From Shinisaurus crocodilurus (taxonomy: Eukaryota > Chordata > Lepidosauria > Squamata > Shinisauridae): 64,000 nucleotides of DNA. Both the position numbers and the translations under genes were made by a program. Where the stretch lies: NCBI GenBank assembly GCA_021292165.1, contig JAHFWL010001321.1:762501-826500 (forward strand), in the 5' to 3' direction. The notes below the pieces were generated by a model, which made no database searches, was not told where the DNA came from, and saw only the letters and a list, made by a program, of their open reading frames with translations. This document shows, piece by piece, positions 32,045 through 42,384 of this stretch (positions within the stretch are counted from its first letter, which is position 1; the number at the start of each line of letters is the position of its first letter).

Positions 32045-32140
32045 AATTATGTAAACCAGCCTCCCCGCAACCTGGTGCCCTCTGGGTGTGTTAGACTACA
32101 ACTCCCATCATCCCCCAGCCAGCATGGCTAAGGAATAGGA
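32045..32140. repeat. half hairpin element (CAACCTGGTGCC family)
   Basis: 'cagcctccccgcaacctggtgccctctgggtgtgttagactacaactcccatcatccccc' is one arm; the other is lost. Confidence 0.55.
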
Positions 32141-32184
32141 ACATAGGAAGCTGCTTTATACTGAGTCAGAGAGAAAGAGTGTAT

Positions 32185-32990
32185 GAGTGAGAGAGGGAGA
32201 TGGTACTGTTCAATGCCATGGCTGTTGGCCTCTGGGTCCCTCAGAGTTCCATGTTATCCCACACGCTATTTAACATATACATGAAACTGCTTGGAGAGAT
32301 TGTCCGGAATTCGGTGCCACCAGTCTGTTTTCTGTCTGTTTCCGGGCAGAATTCAAAGTGCTGGTTCTGACCCATACAGCCCTATATAGCTTGTGACCAG
32401 GCTACTTGAAAGACCTCCTTCTCCCATTTGAGCCTGCCCGGTCCTTAAGATCTTCTGGAGAGGCCCTTCTTTCGAGACCACCACCATCAGAGGCGTGTTT
32501 GGTGGCGATGCAAAAGAGGGCCTTTTTGGTGGCCCCTCCCAGGCTGTGCAACTGCCTCCCAACAAGTGAGGTTCGGTTCCCTCCCTCTCTGCTATCCTGC
32601 CGACAGCAGGGAAAGTCCACTTTATTCAAGAAAACCCTTGGCCTGTAAGTGGGACTGTTGGTTGGGTGTTCTTTGCATTCTGTAATGGATACAGTCATGT
32701 GAAAAAGAAAGTACACCCATCTCGAGTTCCATGGTTCCACGTATCAGGACAGAAGAAAAATCTTCGGGCCCATAGCAGGTCTCAAAATTAGGTCAAGACA
32801 ACCTCAGATGAACAACAACACATGACAGAGTACACCGTGGCATTATTTATTGTACAGAAATACAGCCAAGATGGACTGTACAATACAGACACTCTGTCAT
32901 GTGTTGTTGTTCATCTGAAGTTGTCTTTTTTTTGGTAGAAAGGTGGGGTATAAATCAAATTTAAAAATCAAATAAATAAACAGAGCGATG
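32185..32990 (+). mobile_element. L2-like LINE 3' fragment with nested mariner-type MITE
   Basis: Decayed L2 C-terminal words ('PQSSMLSHTLFNIYMKLLGEIV', then the 'RSLRSSGEALL' region at 32430) lead to an L2 3' end 'ggtagaaaggtggggtataaatcaaattt' at 32934-32962. Confidence 0.65.
32688..32930. repeat. mariner-like MITE with internal hairpin
   Basis: Begins 'tacagtcatgtgaaaaagaaagtacaccc', a known Tc1/mariner-type terminus. An internal inverted repeat pairs 'cagatgaacaacaacacatgacagag' (32807-32832) with 'ctctgtcatgtgttgttgttcatctg' (32891-32916). Confidence 0.65.
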
Positions 32991-33027
32991 AGAGTGTATG
33001 TGTGTGAGAGAGAGAGGAGTGTGTGAG

Positions 33028-33208
33028 CTGCCTTTATACTGAGTCAGACGATGGCTCCATCTAGCCTAGTGTTGTCGATATTGACTGGCAGAGCAGCTCT
33101 CCAGGGTTTCAGGCAGGATTCCTTCCTAACCCTGCCTGAAGATGTCGGGGATCGAATCTGGGACCTTCTGCATGCAAAGCAGGGGCTCTACCACAGAGCT
33201 ACGAACCC
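33028..33208 (-). mobile_element. second-family tRNA SINE, antisense
   Basis: 'gctgcctttatactgagtcagacgatggctccatctagcctag...gaccttctgcatgcaaagcaggggctctaccacagagct' is a nearly complete antisense copy. Confidence 0.8.
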
Positions 33209-33214
33209 TCAAAT

Positions 33215-33568
33215 GGCATAAAGGGAGTTGTCGTCCAACAGACCTGAAGGGCACCAGGTTGGGGAAGGCTAAAGTAAACTGTTACCTCCATTTACCTCCA
33301 ATAAAAACCTCACACATTGTTAATGGTGTAGTGGTACAAAGAATCAACCGAGACAGAAAGCAACCGGCTCAGGAAGCACGGATTGGGTTTATTTGGATGG
33401 GGGATAGGCTGGCACTAGCTAACTCCTACCCTAACCCCAGCCTTCCCCAACCCTACACCCTCCAGATGTTTTGGACTACAATGCCCATCAGCCCCAGCCC
33501 ACATGGCTGGGGAGTGATGGGGCTTGTAGTCCAAAGCATTTGGAGGGCACCAGGCTGGGTTAGGCCTA
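33215..33568. repeat. two hairpin-element pieces
   Basis: A half arm at 33218-33268 ('gtcgtccaacagacctgaagggcaccaggttggggaaggct') and a full hairpin at 33436-33567 ('ttccccaaccctacaccctccagatgttttggactacaatgcccatcagcc...gggcaccaggctggg'). Confidence 0.65.
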
Positions 33569-33569
33569 C

Positions 33570-33983
33570 TGGGTGGTTTATCTCGTTCACAATAAAGGCC
33601 AGAAGTCGAGATGGAAGAAGGAGCTTCCCCGTTCTTTAGTTTATGAGTTAAATGCAGAAATTTTCCCCGCACTTGTCCCTGCCATCTGCCAAACAGCCTT
33701 TCTTGCTCCATGGCTCTTCAGACACCAAGCGGTGCTTCTGTTTACAAGCGTAATTTCCACACATGCCCCATGAGCTTCAGAGCTCATCACAGAGCCGTGG
33801 CTACAAGTCAGGAGACCCCCCGTTGAGTCTCCCCTTTTGCCATGGGAAGCAGTAGCCTGAAGCAAAAGCCCCCAGCATCAGCTGGATTGCCTTGTCTCCA
33901 ATATGGGGAAGATACAAAACCAACTTACTTTACAGGGTTGTTGATACAAGATAGCCCGCTAGAGGCGCTCTGAACATTTATAT
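33570..33983. other. no gene recognised
   Basis: No conserved coding pattern or classified repeat is visible. Confidence 0.45.
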
Positions 33984-34327
33984 CGGAGGCGACGAACCTT
34001 TTTCATCCCAAGGGCTGAACTGAATGTCAAAGGAGCTCTTGTGGGCCACATTCCAGTGGGGGAAGGGGGGGTCAAAGGCAAAATGGGGCAGGGCCAAAAT
34101 CACCAAAAATGCCAACGTATTTTCACTTAAAAGCTCTTCCTGCCAGTAACTCAGCCTTCAAGACAGGCATTTCAACCTTTTAGAATGGGGAAAAAACTTC
34201 AAAAGCCACCATCAAAGCCATCAACGGAGGGAAAGGGGATGTCGCCATCTGGGAAATTCTGGAGGGTCAGATTCAGACCCTAGGTGGGACAGAGTTGGCC
34301 CACAAACCTGAGGTTCAGCAACCCTGA
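33984..34327. mobile_element. hAT MITE (CAGGGGTG family), complete
   Basis: 344 bp flanked by perfect ATTTATAT duplications (33976-33983 and 34328-34335). The interior matches the 14516 copy ('cttaaaagctcttcctgccagtaactcagcct...aggcatttcaacctttt'). It lies about 120 bp beyond gene B's stop, mirroring the 14516 copy beside gene A. Confidence 0.85.
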
Positions 34328-34449
34328 TTTATATAAATGATATTAAAATTAGGCTTGCACATTCTCCACTTTAATTCGGAATGACTTCTCTTCACAAATT
34401 ATATTATAAATCCCACCCTTCCCAAGCATTGTTCAGAGTCCGGTCTTCT

Positions 34450-35480
34450 CTATGTCTTCCTTGCCTTGTGGATCTTCAGGTGGGTGATGAGCGTGGAGCG
34501 CAGCCGGAAGCATTTCCTGCACTCAGAGCACTCGTACGGCTTCTCCCCTGTGTGGATCCGCAAGTGCCCGGCCAGCAGGGTGCTCACCCCGAATGTCTTC
34601 CCGCACTCCAGGCACTGGTACGGCTTCTCCCCTGTGTGGACGGCCTGGTGCCGAATGAGCTGCTGGCTGACGGTGAACCCTTTCCCACACTCCAGGCATT
34701 TGTAGGGCTTCTCGCCCGTGTGGACCCTCCGGTGGGTGATCACCTGCGAGCTGTTGCAGAAGCGCTTGCCGCAGTCCGGGCACTGGTAGGGCTTCTCCCC
34801 TGTGTGGGCCCGCTCGTGTCGGATGAGGTCCGAGCTGATGCTGAAGCCCTTCCCGCAATACGAGCACTTGAAGGGCTTGAGCCCTGTGTGGATCTTCTGG
34901 TGGTTCTTGAGGTGTGAACGCTGGCGGAAGGCCTGCCCGCATTCTGTGCACGGGTAGGGCTTCTCACCCGAGTGGGTCCGTTCATGCTCGATCAGTTGCG
35001 TGGTCACCGGGAAGCTCTTCCCGCATTCCGTGCACTGGTAGGGCTTCTCGCCCGTGTGGGTCCTCTGGTGTACCACCAGGGTCGATCTCGACCGGAAACT
35101 CCTACCACAGTGCGAGCACTTGTAAGGCTTCTCCCCCGTGTGCACCCGCTCGTGGGCCAGGAGGCCTGTCCTCCGGCTGAAGCTTTTCCCACACACGCCA
35201 CATGTTGTCTCCGGTTTCCCCTTGGGAGCTTTCTGTCGCTTTGTGGAGTCGCTGAGGGGGTCCGAGGCTTCGCCACGAGCAACGCTTTCTTCCGGGCCTT
35301 TTCCCGAGCTCTTCTCTGATCTGGGCTGTTTTGAAGTAGCTTCCTCCTTCTGCTCCTCCTCTTCTTCCTCCTCCTCCTCTGATACAGGCAGAAGGTGCCT
35401 TCCTTTCTCCTTCCCACCTGGCTTCAACGGCTCCAGACCCTTCAGCTGTGGCTCCTCTATCTCATTCAATAGCCTGTCGC
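34450..35480 (-). CDS. SCAN-C2H2 zinc-finger gene B, exon 3 (nine fingers)
   Basis: The acceptor TTTATCCTCACAG precedes base 35480; the exon starts in phase 1 (G|GC GAC, Gly-Asp), exactly as in gene A. About 105 residues of Glu-rich linker (a run of nine Glu near residue 60 of the frame) precede nine C2H2 fingers and a TAG stop (34450-34452). Contact residues: RTGA, SSTV, VTQE, QSHN, ISDR, NSQT, VQQR, VTLG, LSTT. Six of nine fingers keep gene A's contacts exactly or almost so. Finger 9 has Arg in place of the usual Gly ('CSECRKCF'). The exon is clearly GC-richer than gene A's at synonymous sites. The predicted role is a SCAN-dimerising nuclear DNA-binding protein with an overlapping but altered target. 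Confidence 0.9.
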
Positions 35481-35759
35481 CTGTGAGGATAAAATAGGGA
35501 ATCCCATGATAAATTGTTTTGCTATTCTGGGGAGGTCCCGGGCTCAAATGACAGAGATAATTTCCTGACTAAATTGAAATGAAAGAGAAAGGAGAAATCA
35601 GGGGAGAGATGCAAACGTTACACAAAAATATCAGTGATCTAACAATAAATTTTTTTAAAATATAGCTTAAAATGCACTTAATGTGGCTTTACAGTCTCAA
35701 TTTAAAAGGGTAATTTAATAGAAATTAAACATTTCTTTGGGATGGAAAGGGACACCTAC

Positions 35760-35881
35760 CTGTACAATTGCCCCCCTGCGTTGCCCTCCCGCTTGAACCC
35801 CGTACCAGGTTGCTCCTTTCCAGCTTCTGAAGGAGTCTGCTTGGCCTTGAGGGGATTGATGGGCACCTCCTGGTGAAGAAC
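35760..35881 (-). CDS. SCAN-C2H2 zinc-finger gene B, exon 2 (linker, donor uncertain)
   Basis: The acceptor TTTTCCAG precedes 35881. In phase 0 the exon reads 'VLHQEVPINPLKAKQTPSEAG' and continues, aligned with gene A exon 2. The strong donor ACAG|GTAGGT at 35760 makes the exon 122 nt, which leaves phase 2 and runs out of frame into exon 3. A weaker donor CCTG|GTACGG near 35806 gives phase 1 and joins exon 3 in frame. So either the shorter exon is used, or a base has been gained or lost. Confidence 0.6.
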
Positions 35882-36245
35882 CTGGAAAACAGGAGCAAGA
35901 ACTTTATTCAAAGGCACAATTAGGTCCTTCTGAGACTTCAGCTGGACTTTGACCCAAGGGACATGGGTTCAGCTCCATCCAGGGGTTCGTCTAGCGCCAG
36001 ACCTCAGAGCTGAAGTACTGGGCCCTGCAGACCGGGGGAGGGGGGGAGGGAAATGACCACCACGAGAGTGACAGGTGAGAGAAGCAGGCCTGCCACCAGC
36101 ACCTGGACGGCCCGCTGGGGCTGGTCATCAGAGCAAACTTACTTTCTTCTTATTTTAAAACACATTTTATCGTCAGCAGGTGGCTGGGAACGCACATGGT
36201 TACAGATGCTCATTTTACACGTCTCGAGGGAACTTGGTTGGGGAA

Positions 36246-36556
36246 GGTGGTGTTAACCGATCAAGACAACACGATAATCCACCCTTAGGGGTTGAGTGTG
36301 GGTTGTTGTTGAAACATGGGTTATCGCATTGTCTGAACCCAACTGCGCTAACAAGTCATGGGTTGTTAACCACGAACAACACATGAAGAAAACCCATGGC
36401 TTGTTGTTGGGTTGTCATCTGTGGGTTGTTCACCATGGTTTGTTATCCCGGCTGGGTTCAGACAACTTGATAACCCACGGTTCAACAGCAACCTCTTGTT
36501 CAATGACAACCCACACTCAATCCTTGAGTTTGGGTTATTGTGTTGTCTGAACCCAG
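36246..36556. repeat. palindromic miniature element (CTGGGTTCAGACAA family)
   Basis: Inverted blocks 'cagacaacacgataatccaccc...ttatcgcattgtctgaaccca' and 'tgggttcagacaacttgataaccca...ttattgtgttgtctgaaccca' enclose 'ctgcgctaacaagtcatgggttgttaacca'. A second copy is at 57217-58110. Lies in gene B intron 1. Confidence 0.8.
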
Positions 36557-36774
36557 TCATTATCTTTCTTCTAATCAAGCGCTCCAGGTCCTGGAGCAGG
36601 TCTCCAGAACACGAAGGCAGCCTTGCAAATAAACCCACAGACGTTACAAGTCTGAAATTATTAATTTATTATTTACTAGCCTGCTTGCATCATGTCCAGT
36701 TGGCCACTGTGGGAACAGAACGCTGGAATAGACAGGCCTTTGGTCTGATCCAGCATGGCTCTTCTTCTTAGTGC

Positions 36775-36906
36775 ATCCTTGTCCAACCTGGGGCCCTCCA
36801 GACATCTTGGAGTTCAACCCCCATCAGCCCCAGCTGGCGTGGCCAACAGTCAAGAAAGTCGGAAGTTGCAGTCCAAAGCATCTGAAGGGCACCCGGTTAG
36901 GGAAGC
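36775..36906. repeat. hairpin element (CAACCTGGTGCC family)
   Basis: 'tgtccaacctggggccctccagacatcttggagttcaaccccc' and 'gttgcagtccaaagcatctgaagggcacccggttagggaag' are inverted arms in gene B intron 1. Confidence 0.6.
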
Positions 36907-37356
36907 CTATCTTAGAGGCCAGTAGCATGCATTTCCATGCTGGCCATGGAGGAGGGAAGGCACCCGCCTACATGGCTAAGATGAAAGCATTAGCTACTAG
37001 CCTCTTAATAAAAATAAATCTGTGGATTTCTACCAAGTGGACTGGCAGAGAAGGGCAGGGTGATCCATCCCTCCTCTGCCAGCCCACTGTGTTGTGGTGG
37101 TGGTTATGGAGGAACAGGATAGCACAGATCCATCCCTCCTCCACCAGCATGGGATTCCTACTTGCCTATGGCGAGCAGGGAAATGGTTAAATACAAGGAT
37201 GTACGAAGAATACATGGGGTTTGCTGCCACCCATTTTCCCCTCTGCCCATCCTTTCGACATCCAGTGGTGCACTTGAGAGCAGCACACACGTGCAGACGC
37301 AATTCCTGCTCACTTCACAACCATCCACAGACAATCAAGGACGGAGCTCGCCTCAC

Positions 37357-38010
37357 CTGCTCACCCCATCTCACATCTTCCTGTCGCCTCTGCAGGAAGT
37401 CCTCGGCCAAGGCCACCGCCCAGGCACAGCTCTCCGGACCATTCCTCTTGACCCAGATCTGCATCTCCGAGGGCAGGATGGCCAGGAACTGCTCCAGGAT
37501 CAACAGCTCCAGGATCTGCTCCTTGGTGTGCCTCTCGGGCTTCAGCCACCGGTGGCAGAGGTACCAGAGTTGGCTGCACACCTCACGGGGCCCTGCGACC
37601 TCCTGGTAGAGGAACTGCCGGAAGTTCAGTCGCTGTGTCTCTGTCACGACAGCATCCCTTTCCATGGGATCCTTCCTCATGTTCGGGTCACCTCCCCCAG
37701 AGTCCAAGCAACTGCAGGCTGGTTTGACTTCCCCGCTGTGGTCCAGGACAAGCTGGCTTACCTGCTCTCTGCTGGCATACGCTGCTCCCCCCGAGGAAGA
37801 CAGAAGAACCTTTGCATCATCCCACGGGGCACGAACCTGCAACTGAGGCTTGCCGCATCCTGAATTTAGGGCCTGTGATCTCATGGGGCTCTCCCCTTCG
37901 CAACTTGGTGGGTCTTCATTTTTGCTCAGGTTGTGGCTGTGGTGGGTTTTACAAGGCCCTTCCAGCCTTTCCACAAGGTCTGAAGCTGCTGAAGTCGGAT
38001 TCCTCTCCAT
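37357..38010 (-). CDS. SCAN-C2H2 zinc-finger gene B, exon 1 (SCAN domain)
   Basis: 218 codons from ATG 38010 to donor GGAGCAG|GTGAGG, phase 0. SCAN spans about residues 127-206: '[22 protein letters not shown]', '[20 protein letters not shown]', '[12 protein letters not shown]', 'AVALAEDFL'. 'APWDD' and 'ETQRLNFR' are shared with gene A. An upstream ATG at 38092-38090 starts '[15 protein letters not shown]', which resembles gene C's '[12 protein letters not shown]' start but is one base out of frame with SCAN and ends at a stop after about 47 codons. Either translation begins at 38010, or a small indel has detached the ancestral N-terminus. Confidence 0.85.
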
Positions 38011-38139
38011 CTGTCCGAGGCAGAACCACGTCCTCCAACACAGACTGGAACCGGAGAACCAGGGCTGTCGACGCTCCCTGCTCAGCAGCCATTTTTGTCG
38101 TCCCTCCCTGCCAGCCCCACTGCAAAAATTAGGTGAAGA

Positions 38140-38540
38140 AAGATGTCTCGCCGTTCAGTTCCTGTCTGGTTCGGTCCCGGCCTATCCCAAATTCATGCCA
38201 GCCCTGTCCGATCGCCAGATCCCGCAGTGAGCCTCAGTGGAGTGTTCAACCTCGGATCAATGAGACTGCACCATCCTGACAGGGGAGGATGAGAAAACGG
38301 TTCAAACACACTGCCAGTCCTGCAGATCTCAAATCACACCAAGCCAAGGGCTTCCCCACAGCAGAGAACAACCGAGAGAAGCCTCTCCTAATAGAAAGAA
38401 GACAGAAAGAGAGGCACAGATAAGAATTACTGTCATTTTATTTATTTTTTACTAACAAACGGAGCTGGCTTTGCATGGTTTGTAACAGCCCTTCGTTTGG
38501 TACAGCAAAGCCTTTGAGCAAGCGTATGCGGCTGTCAAGA
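38140..38540. other. gene B upstream region, no feature assigned
   Basis: Region 5' of gene B with moderate CpG content near 38030-38230. No TATA box or defined promoter can be argued from the sequence alone. Confidence 0.35.
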
Positions 38541-38542
38541 GT

Positions 38543-38790
38543 TGCCAGTGTTGCCTAGTGGTGAGAGTGCTGGACTTGGACTCTGGAGGTCCGGGTTCTA
38601 CTCCCCACTCGGCTATGAAGCTCACTGGGTGACTTGGAGCAAGCCACTGACTCTCAGCCCTGCCTACCTCACAGGGTTGTTGTGAGGATCAAATGGAGAG
38701 GTGGAGGATTAAGTAAGCTGCCGTGTGTTCCTTGCAGGAAAAAAGGTGGAATATCAATATAATTAATAGATAAATAAGAGTTGGACGCAT
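38543..38790 (+). mobile_element. Sauria-type tRNA SINE
   Basis: tRNA head 'gttgcctagtggtgagagtgctggactt', B-box region 'gtccgggttctactccc', body 'ctacctcacagggttgttgtgaggatc' and tail 'ggaaaaaaggtggaatatcaatat'. Nearly complete. Confidence 0.85.
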
Positions 38791-39282
38791 TGTGCCTGCC
38801 CTGTCTGAATGAAAGCCACTGGCACCCCTAGGCACAGCCCCTGCAATGGTGCACCCCTATAGCCCCTGAGGGAGGGAGGGGTCCATCCACCTCATTCCCG
38901 TGAGGGGGGCTGCCCCACAGCAGTGGGGAGGGGGCAGGCCTAGAACTCTGTCCCTCAGCCTACTAATCTCAGACTGTATGGACTGCAAGACTATGCGCTG
39001 GTTAGAGAAGTGTGCCCCTCGTGGCTGAAGATGTTACTGCAGGCATCAAAGTCATGGACACATTTAAATTCATTAGGATTAATGGATGTGTTTTAAAACA
39101 CAAATAACTCTGAGGTGTACACCCTTAGGGTGCCCTTAGTTATGCATGCCAAGTTTCAGGTATCTATGTTTCATGATCTTGGCATGATCTTGGCACTATG
39201 GCACTGACAGATGGATGGACAGGCATATCATGGTAGGTTTTATCATGGTAGGTTTATTTCACGTGTATCTTCACTGTCTTTC
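38791..39282. other. no gene recognised
   Basis: Nothing recognisable apart from a short direct repeat ('atcatggtaggttt' twice near 39230-39255). Confidence 0.4.
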
Positions 39283-39870
39283 AAGGGCATGGTCTTCCCA
39301 AGGTGGCTTACAATATAAAACAGTAAAATGCAATATAAAGTTATAAAAACACCTTAAGGCGCAATCCTATGCATGTTTAAACAGAAAAAAAAAGCCTACA
39401 ACTCCTAGCATGCCCCAGTCAGCACAGCTGGCTGGGATACACTGGGAGTTGTAGGCCTTTTTTCTGTCTAAACATGCATAGGATTGTGCCCTTAAAACAG
39501 TTTTAAAACAAGCTACTTAAAATAAAATACAAATTTATACATCGGGGAGCAGTGAAGAGCTGAAATGAAATCCTATCCCACACAACAACTGGTCAGTATA
39601 AAAAAAAATTCTATATATACTACCTGTCAACTATCTTGGCTTGAATACACAGGCTCAGCTATCTAATCAAAAGGCCTGTTGAAAATGGACTGTTTTCACC
39701 TGGCGCCAAAAGGTGACCCAACACTGGCACCCATCTAATCTCCAGGGGAAATTATTCCACAGCCAGGGTGCCACCACTGAGAAGGTCCTATTACGAGGCC
39801 CGGAGTTCTGTACTTTGTTAGGTGATGGTGTAACCAAACGGGCCTCTCTGGCAGATCTCAATTCACGGGC
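39283..39870 (-). mobile_element. L2-like LINE 3' fragment with nested hairpin MITE
   Basis: The minus strand encodes 'REARLVTPSPNKVQNSGPRNRTFSVVAPWLWNNFP', the L2 C-terminus. Its 3' UTR runs to 'cccaaggtggcttacaatataaaac' and is split by the MITE at 39356. Confidence 0.7.
39356..39493. repeat. hairpin MITE, GCAATCCTATGCATG type, best copy
   Basis: Left 'aaggcgcaatcctatgcatgtttaaacag' and right 'ctgtctaaacatgcataggattgtgccctt' ends are inverted, with inner arms 'gcctacaactcctagcatgccccag' and 'ctgggatacactgggagttgtaggcc'. Confidence 0.85.
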
Positions 39871-39966
39871 AAGGAGAGGCGCTCCTTTAGGTAGACGGGT
39901 CCATCACTCACGATGTGATACAGAGGCAAGCCAGAAATGCACGGCAGGGAATCAAGGAAAGGAGAT

Positions 39967-40195
39967 CCGGTGTGCCGGAGTGGTGAGAGTGTTGGACTGG
40001 GACTCGGGAGATCAAAGTTCTAGTCCCCACTCAGCAATTAAGCTCCCTGGGTGACTTTGGGCCAGTCATTGAGACCCAGCTTAACCTGCCTCACAGGGTT
40101 GTTGTGAGGATAAAATGAAGATGGGGAGGACCATGTAAGCCACATTGGACTCCTTGCAAGAGGAAAAAAAGTGGGATATAAATGTAATGTAGTAA
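39967..40195 (+). mobile_element. Sauria-type tRNA SINE
   Basis: Complete order of tRNA head ('gtgtgccggagtggtgagagtgttggactggg'), body ('cctcacagggttgttgtgaggataaaatg') and Bov-B-like tail ('gaggaaaaaaagtgggatataaatgtaat'). Confidence 0.85.
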
Positions 40196-40594
40196 TGATT
40201 ATTCTGTTCTGACCAGCGACACTGGAGATATCTGCTTGGTTAGAATGGGCACCTGTTTCACTGGCAAGGCTTTTACCTCTTTTGCAACTGCAGAACAGAC
40301 AATTCAACAGGTAGGGAAGTATCCCCAGTGGGATCCCCCACAGTGGCAACTTCCCCCACGGTGGCCTTCCCATGGCACAAAAATGTACCCTGCCAATTAT
40401 ATATATAGATAGAGTGTTTTTTTAATTAAAAATAATAAAAATAAAAATCACTATATATAGGTCATATCCCAACCAAAGCTGAGCACTTTTCAGTCTCACT
40501 AATTTCAGAAGAAGAAAGAGATGCAAGGTACATGCTGAAGTGAACCATAGAAATCAAATAAGCTTAAAAAGGGCTCCACTTTGGCTGGATCATA

Positions 40595-41100
40595 TCGTCA
40601 GGTGGTTCACAACAAAATATTCATAAGGACCAAAGGCCTGTCAAGTCCAGCATTCTGTTCACACAGTGGCCAACCAGCTGCCCACAGGAAACTTACAAGC
40701 AGGACAGGAGTGCAACAGCACCCTCCCATCCATGTTCCCCAGCCACTGGCGTACATAGGCATACTGCCTCCTGGAAGTAGCATAGAGCCATCAGGACTAG
40801 TAGCCATTGATAGCCTTCTCCTCCATGAATTTGTCCAATCCCCTTTTAAAGCCCTCCAAACTGGAAGTGAATTCCATAGTTTAGCAATGTGCTGTGTGAA
40901 GAAGTGGGATGATCCCTTTGGGTTTTAGTATTGTGTGTGGGAGGAGGATGACCCCTTTAGGTTAGAGCATTATGAGAGAGGGAGAAAAATGTCTCCCTCT
41001 CCACTTTCTCCACACCATGCATCATTTTGTACACCTCTATCATGTCTCCCCTCACTTGCCTTTTCTCTAAGCTAAAAAAGTCCCAGAAGTTGTAACCTTT
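40595..41100 (-). mobile_element. CR1/L3-like LINE fragment, antisense
   Basis: Shares 'cacagtggccaaccagctgccca...ctccatgaatttgtccaatccccttttaaag' with 12545-12860, and continues into 'gagagggagaaaaatgtctccctctccactttctccacaccatgcatcattttgtacacctctatcatgtctcccc', the antisense CR1 C-terminal region. Confidence 0.65.
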
Positions 41101-41540
41101 CTTGGTCGGGGATGACCATGCATGCATATATACAAGAGGCCAACAAACAGCAAGCTTCACAGGCCCTGCCATCTCACACCATGTCTACCATTCCCCACCC
41201 ATACACTTCCTTCTGCCTCTCATACAGCTGTGAAAAAATGTAGACTTACCCGAATTTTAAACCACCCCTTCCCCTTTTGGTTGTCCCTTTAAGATTGGTT
41301 TGATCCGCACCAGATGCCACGAAAATGCTTCACTTTCTGATTTCTATATATCAAAAACTCCATCTAGTTTAAGGTACATGTATAGTTTCCCCCAGACAGC
41401 TGGCAGCCCTATTTGATAATAATTTTAAAAGCACAGGAGCCCTACCAAGAAAAAAAGGAGCAACGCTACCCATGATTTGTCTTCAATGGGGATCAAAGGC
41501 GCAAGGGTTTGTGCAACTAAAAATTATTAGGGTTAGATCT
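41101..41540. other. no gene recognised
   Basis: No coding pattern or classified repeat. Confidence 0.45.
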
Positions 41541-41544
41541 TGAA

Positions 41545-41845
41545 AAAAGTGCTTGTCTTTTACACCTGTGCGTGCCCTGATCTGTTTGGATTTTTCTCGT
41601 TCTGCTCCTTCCGTTTTGCTGCTGCTGCTGCTTCCCTCCCTCATTTATATTTCCACCCTACCCCGCAAACTCTCACCTCTACAATTCTTTGCAGCCATGC
41701 AAAAAAAAAAAAAATCTGCAGCTTCCTCTCTCTCTCCCAGCCAGGAAAGGAAGAGGCCGACATAATCACCCCACCACAATAAAAAATTAAATAATTTGGG
41801 TCCTCTCTAGAGCTCATAGCTCTATCAACTTAACCCTTTAAAAGC
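41545..41845. repeat. unclassified repeat (TCTCTAG...TTAACCC end)
   Basis: The end 'ggtcctctctagagctcatagctctatcaacttaaccctttaaaag' resembles 6740-6785 and 25965-26010. An A-tract (41700-41714) lies inside. Confidence 0.35.
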
Positions 41846-41869
41846 TTATCTCTGTGTGTACATGTATAC

Positions 41870-41968
41870 ATCAGCCTCCCGAGACCTGGTGACCTGCAGA
41901 TGTGTTGGACTTCAGTTCCCATCAGCCCCCAGCCAGCTGGACGGCACCAGGTTGGGGGAGGCTGGTGT
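41870..41968. repeat. hairpin element (CAACCTGGTGCC family)
   Basis: 'cagcctcccgagacctggtgacctgcagatgtgttggacttcagttccc' and 'gacggcaccaggttgggggaggctg' are inverted. Confidence 0.65.
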
Positions 41969-42220
41969 ATACCTGATACAAGCTATTGTTTGATTTAGGA
42001 CAGGGGGAGTGGGGGGGGGTGTTGTTCTTCAACATGGGTCTCTAAGGGTTAAACAGACAGAGCTGCTAATTCTAGGAAAGGACAGATAAGCTAGGGGTGG
42101 GAGAAAGGCAAGCACCTTCTGAACTCCCGGCTGGAGGTGGAAATATGTCTGCAAAGAGAGAGGTGAGTTTTAAAGGGGCAGGAGCAGTCCTCCTGGGCAG
42201 CGCAGCCAAGCAAGAAAGAA

Positions 42221-42250
42221 GCGTCGTCGTCGTCGTCGTCGTCTTCTTCT
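42221..42250. repeat. CGT/CTT trinucleotide microsatellite
   Basis: About seven CGT units ('cgtcgtcgtcgtcgtcgtcgtc') are followed by CTT units. The Asp/Arg-run frames on the minus strand arise from it. Confidence 0.9.
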
Positions 42251-42384
42251 GGTCCTTCGAAATCCCACACTGAACTGAGAGGCTGAGGAGTTGCCAACTG
42301 ACTGGGCATCAAATCCAAAAGGTGGTCTACGCTCTTTTGCAGGACAAGGCACTCAAATACCTCCTAATGTTGGGTTCATACGTT

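Noticed and set aside
34381..35497. Plus-strand frames of 80-180 codons over gene B
   Set aside because: They are antisense shadows of the GC-rich zinc-finger exon and have no family pattern.
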